Source: Phycisphaeraceae bacterium
Lineage (GTDB): Bacteria > Planctomycetota > Phycisphaerae > Phycisphaerales > Phycisphaeraceae
Assembly: GCA_029260695.1 (NCBI GenBank)
Contig: JAJDCT010000320.1
Coordinates: 1 to 8,449 of the forward strand
Direction of reading: 5' to 3'
DNA: 8,449 nt
Below the pieces are notes generated by a model. It saw nothing but the letters and a program-made list of their open reading frames with translations, had not been told where the DNA came from and did no database searches. Shown in pieces: positions 5,576 through 8,449 of the stretch; within the stretch, counting starts at the first letter, position 1; every line of letters begins with the position of its first letter. Both the position numbers and the translations under genes were made by a program.

Positions 5576-7243
5576 CTAATCCACCTGTTCCGGGCCGGTC
5601 GTTATGTCTTCCGAAGCCTCAGCGGAGGGCAGCTCAAAGACCCAGGATGCCTTGGCCTTGAGCCCCGCCAGCATGTCCGGCTTCTCCAGATCCAAGTAAA
5701 GCAGCGCGGCCATCGCGATCAGAGCCGCAGCCATCAATATCGCGTTGGTCGGGTAGAGGATCATGTTACGCACGCGACGTACCTTGCGGTGCTGGCGGCT
5801 GATCAGCTCACTGACGGTTCCCAGCAGAGGCAGATCAAATGCCTGCGACAACTCGGCTCCCGAAGCGAATGACTCATCCGTGCGGTGCGCGAAGAAGACA
5901 CTCAAAGCTCCGGCCATCAGCCCAAGCCCGATCGCCGCCATCAGCACCTGCGCGACATTGGGTGATACCGGTTTAGCGCCGACCCCGCCCGGCTTGACGA
6001 AGTCGAGTTGGATGCCGCGGTTGCCTGTCTCGGCTGCCAGGGTCATGTCCACACGGCGGAGGTTGTCTTCCCAGAACGCCAACTGACGCTGCGCCTGATC
6101 GACCTGGCGGTTGAGTTTCCTGTAGTCGCTGCGTACGGGGAACATGTCCCCGGTCTGATCAGCCATCGTTTTGACCTGGTCGCCGACGACTTCGATCTGA
6201 CGCGTCAGGGCTTCCTGCTCACCGACCGCCTGCGTGTACTGCAGTTCTAACTCGGCGAGTTTGGGGTTGGCCTTGTGCTGTTCCTGGGCGACGATAGTTT
6301 TGTCGGTCTTGTCGATGACTGCCTGGAGATCGTCTACCCGCTGTTGAAGCGTGACCATGTCGGGGTGAGCCGGCTTCATCTTCAACACATTCGTGGAGTG
6401 AGACAATTCCTCGGAAAGCGTGCTGTATTTGACGTTTAGCCGTGCCAGCTCTGGGTTGGGTGCGGTGATCCTCTCGGGGATGGTCGCAGGTGTCTGGGCG
6501 ATCGCATCTTTGAGGTTCTTGGCACGAACGATCGCCGCGTCACGTTGGGCGATCACGTCCTGAAGCTCGGTCTCGCGGGCGCCTAAGCGCTCCTGCACGC
6601 TGTTAGCGCTTTCCGGGAGCAGATCGCCGTTGTTGATCTCGAATTCAAGCAGCCGTGTTTCCAATTCATCGATGGTCGTACGGTTGTTGGCGACCTCATG
6701 CTTGAAGAACTCGGCGGACTCTTTGAGCCGCAGGTCCATCGTGTCTTGCGTCCGTTTGATGTAATTACGGACCAGCCCGTTGACGACCAGCTTAGCTACC
6801 CGTGGATTGGGGCTGACGTATTCGACACGGACCCGGTCCAGTGCACCGCTGGCGATGTCCCAGTGAACGATCGTGCCCCTGACAATGTTAGTCCGCAGAA
6901 CCTGCCGGTCCAGCTCGCTGTGAATCACGCCCATCTTCTGGAGCTCTGGCTGGATCTGTGCGATCAGCTCGTCGACCGCCCGGTGCCCGGTGATCTCCTC
7001 GACCAGCGAATTCCGTGGGTCTTGGAAGTTACGCGTCGCGCCCTTGGCGGTCATCTCGGTGAGGACCATGTCGGTGGTCCGCTCGAACATCGCCTCGGAT
7101 TTGTACTTGCGGGGCAGCAGAAGGCTCATCCCCAGCACACCCAAAGTCACCGCGAACGCCGGGAGTATGAACCGCCAGCGGTACCGCAGCAGCATCTCCC
7201 AAAGCTCAAGCACAGCATTTTGTTGGACGTTCTTCTGACTCAT
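5576..7243 (-). CDS. Polysaccharide co-polymerase / chain-length determinant (Wzz/GumC family)
   Basis: Inner-membrane protein that sets polymer length and links the assembly machinery to the export channel and BY-kinase. Seen in 555 residues: a first membrane segment (about 24-44), the Wzz-type extracytoplasmic domain (about 45-165), a long heptad-rich coiled coil (about 170-400), a Pro/Gly-rich exit motif FVKPGGVGAKPVSPN (415-429), a second membrane segment (about 431-452), and a cytoplasmic DLPLLGTVSEL linker (470-480) typical of GumC proteins just before a kinase domain. Here the kinase is encoded separately. A third hydrophobic segment (about 497-517, AILMAAALIAMAALLYL) follows, which would put the acidic C-terminus outside the cytoplasm; classical Wzz proteins have only two. 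The length fits the PEP-CTERM-locus subfamily. ATG 7243 has only a weak upstream site (AAGAT), 24 bases after the export lipoprotein gene, consistent with operon translation. Confidence 0.93.
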   Translation of the reverse strand: MSQKNVQQNAVLELWEMLLRYRWRFILPAFAVTLGVLGMSLLLPRKYKSEAMFERTTDMVLTEMTAKGATRNFQDPRNSLVEEITGHRAVDELIAQIQPELQKMGVIHSELDRQVLRTNIVRGTIVHWDIASGALDRVRVEYVSPNPRVAKLVVNGLVRNYIKRTQDTMDLRLKESAEFFKHEVANNRTTIDELETRLLEFEINNGDLLPESANSVQERLGARETELQDVIAQRDAAIVRAKNLKDAIAQTPATIPERITAPNPELARLNVKYSTLSEELSHSTNVLKMKPAHPDMVTLQQRVDDLQAVIDKTDKTIVAQEQHKANPKLAELELQYTQAVGEQEALTRQIEVVGDQVKTMADQTGDMFPVRSDYRKLNRQVDQAQRQLAFWEDNLRRVDMTLAAETGNRGIQLDFVKPGGVGAKPVSPNVAQVLMAAIGLGLMAGALSVFFAHRTDESFASGAELSQAFDLPLLGTVSELISRQHRKVRRVRNMILYPTNAILMAAALIAMAALLYLDLEKPDMLAGLKAKASWVFELPSAEASEDITTGPEQVD

Positions 7244-7267
7244 ATCTTGGTATCTTGATTAAACGTA

Positions 7268-8038
7268 TTACTCAGTGTCATTCGGGCCGTAGTTCGAGGT
7301 GCCCCTCGCTTCGTATTGGATGTCAGCCGGGCCGGCGACTGTCTGGGCGATCGGTTGGAACGGCAGCAGCAGTTGCTGGAACCCAAGCGCCACCGCTGCC
7401 AGTGGTGTCGGCGGGACGTAGATGATGTCTCCCTCTTCCATCACCGCGTCCAGCAGGGTGTCGCCTTCCTTAACCATCTTGTTCAGGTCCACGGTCATCC
7501 TGCGGATCATCTCACCGTCCGCGTTAGGCCGAAGGACTTGGATCTTCGTCGGGTCCGCCAGCCGTGTCGGATGCGCCTGTGCGAGTGTCTCAAGGATGGT
7601 GTTCGCACCGTCGTAGTTGTAGGGGCCAGGTCGGCCGACCTCACCAAACACGAAAATCTTCTTGCTGCGGTAGCCCACGATTCGGACACTCACGTCCGCG
7701 TCTTCGTAGTATTCCTGAGCCAACAGCTCCAGCTCGGCTGTGACTTCCTCGGAGGTCTTACCCGCCACGAAGACCCTGCCAAGCAGCGGCAACGTCAGTT
7801 TCCCGTCGGGGCTGATCGTCTCGCTGTGCCCGTTGATCTCGCGGACCCGCTTGGAGTAGATCTGCACAACATCGGGCGGAGACATGCGGTAGTCGGTCGC
7901 GGTCACCACCGGACGAGGTTCGGCGATAAAAGAGCTGTAGTCGGTGAAGGTCTTGGCGCAACCACTCGCAATCAACGCGCAGAACATCACCACTAGCGTT
8001 TTGATCGGGCCATGATATTCGGCCATGCGTCGTTGCAT
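7268..8038 (-). CDS. Wza-type polysaccharide export lipoprotein
   Basis: Outer-membrane lipoprotein of the polysaccharide exporter family, forming the channel through which the polymer leaves the periplasm. Seen in 256 residues: a lipoprotein signal peptide with lipobox IASGC (lipidated Cys 27); a Poly_export domain (about 50-120: YRMSPPDVVQIY, ISPDGKLTLPLLGRV, VRIVGY); one SLBB domain (about 126-172: IFVFGEVGRPGPYNYDG and LADPTKIQVLRP); and EEGDIIYVPPTP (201-212) followed by a hydrophobic or amphipathic stretch (213-235) that may contact the outer membrane. One SLBB domain and this length fit the short exporters of XrtA-type loci rather than the longer Wza. A longer reading from GTG 8080 overlaps the previous gene by 7 bases, but ATG 8038 has AGGAG (8046-8050) 7 bases upstream and gives a proper signal peptide, so it is preferred. 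Confidence 0.94.
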   Translation of the reverse strand: MQRRMAEYHGPIKTLVVMFCALIASGCAKTFTDYSSFIAEPRPVVTATDYRMSPPDVVQIYSKRVREINGHSETISPDGKLTLPLLGRVFVAGKTSEEVTAELELLAQEYYEDADVSVRIVGYRSKKIFVFGEVGRPGPYNYDGANTILETLAQAHPTRLADPTKIQVLRPNADGEMIRRMTVDLNKMVKEGDTLLDAVMEEGDIIYVPPTPLAAVALGFQQLLLPFQPIAQTVAGPADIQYEARGTSNYGPNDTE

Positions 8039-8045
8039 CGGCAGG

Positions 8046-8050
8046 CTCCT
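8046..8050 (-). promoter_or_regulatory. Strong ribosome binding site deciding the export lipoprotein start
   Basis: AGGAG sits 7 bases upstream of ATG 8038, while the in-frame GTG 8080 and ATG 8059 lack comparable sites. It lies within the 35-base gap after the sugar transferase stop. Confidence 0.7.
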
Positions 8051-8073
8051 AGTGGTCATTCGGGACTGTGGCG

Positions 8074-8449
8074 TCAGCACGCCGTGGGGTCCCAGACCCT
8101 CGGGATCGTCTTGAGGATCAAAGTCATATCTCGTACAAGACTGCGGCTACGCAGGTAGCGCAAGTCATAAGCCAGTTTCCTTCTCATCCCGGCGAGGTCG
8201 TTGCTGTATCCGTTACGGACCTGGGCCAGACCCGTCAGCCCGGGTGCAGCCGCCAAGCGACGCTCGATCCCAGGCATGTCGTCACGCAGCTCCTCGATGA
8301 TCTCCGGCCTCTCAGGCCGCGGGCCCACCAGGCTCATCTGACCAAACAGGATATTGACCAATTGTGGCAACTCGTCGGCGTGACACTTACGGACCCACTG
8401 GCAGCCCCGCAACACTCGCGGGTCAGAGTCAGTGGCACAGCGCGCTCCG
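8074..8449 (-). CDS. Polyprenyl-phosphate sugar-1-phosphate transferase, C-terminal 124 residues (5' part beyond right edge)
   Basis: Bacterial sugar transferase (WcaJ/PglC-like) that moves a sugar phosphate onto undecaprenyl phosphate at the inner membrane, the first committed step of repeat-unit synthesis. Seen: the frame is open to the window edge, and the visible part has the family order DSDPRVLRG, DELPQLVNILFGQMSLVGPRP (with GPRPERPE), PGLTGLAQV, YDLRYL and SLVRDMTLILKTI, ending DPTAC. The membrane segment(s) and the catalytic Asp-Glu pair should lie upstream, outside the window. A GTG at 8415 could be taken as a start, but the family sequence continues in frame before it, so the gene is truncated by the window and does not begin there. 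It is the first visible gene of the export operon; the lipoprotein ATG follows its stop by 35 bases. The usual RKTSLDELPQ motif reads RKCHADELPQ here, a tolerable variation. Confidence 0.94.
   Translation of the reverse strand, partial: GARCATDSDPRVLRGCQWVRKCHADELPQLVNILFGQMSLVGPRPERPEIIEELRDDMPGIERRLAAAPGLTGLAQVRNGYSNDLAGMRRKLAYDLRYLRSRSLVRDMTLILKTIPRVWDPTAC

Noticed and set aside
6698..7258. Plus-strand ORF of 186 codons antisense to the co-polymerase start
   Set aside because: It is complementary to a clear Wzz-type domain and has no plausible product.
8039..8080. GTG 8080 as start of the export lipoprotein
   Set aside because: It overlaps the sugar transferase end, lacks a ribosome site and would put 14 extra residues before the signal peptide; ATG 8038 has AGGAG at ideal spacing.

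Overview
The window looks like a chromosomal segment of a high-GC planctomycete, possibly of the class Phycisphaerae. This rests on overall gene style and content, not on a marker gene, so treat it as inference. All eight convincing genes lie on the minus strand, so transcription runs from position 8449 towards position 1. No RNA gene, transposase, CRISPR array or plus-strand gene is supported.

Region 1 (8449 to 3600) is a compact exopolysaccharide export operon. In transcription order it encodes the C-terminal part of a polyprenyl-phosphate sugar transferase (cut by the window edge), a Wza-type outer-membrane export lipoprotein, a Wzz/GumC-type polysaccharide co-polymerase, an ExeA/GspA-like AAA ATPase and a stand-alone BY-kinase (CpsD/CapB type) with a striking tyrosine-rich tail. 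Gaps are 35, 24, 3 and 11 bases. This set matches the core of the XrtA/PEP-CTERM-linked polysaccharide loci, in which the ExeA-like ATPase is the tell-tale member. No exosortase is inside the window. A likely working model: the sugar transferase starts the lipid-linked repeat unit, the co-polymerase and BY-kinase set chain length through cyclic tyrosine phosphorylation, and the lipoprotein forms the exit channel.

Region 2 (3599 to 3394) is a 206-base GC-rich gap with a possible 19-codon leader ORF, short direct repeats and a small hairpin.

Region 3 (3393 to 647) holds three less familiar genes: a protein resembling only the N-terminal half of a GT4-type glycosyltransferase, a single-pass membrane-anchored protein, and a larger secreted protein. 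The last two seem to share a PsbP/Mog1-like domain. They may be accessory parts of the same surface-polysaccharide system.

Region 4 (646 to 506) is an intergenic stretch with a perfect 14-bp inverted repeat. Region 5 (505 to 1) is the N-terminal part of a PhoH-family ATPase, probably starting at TTG and running off the left edge.
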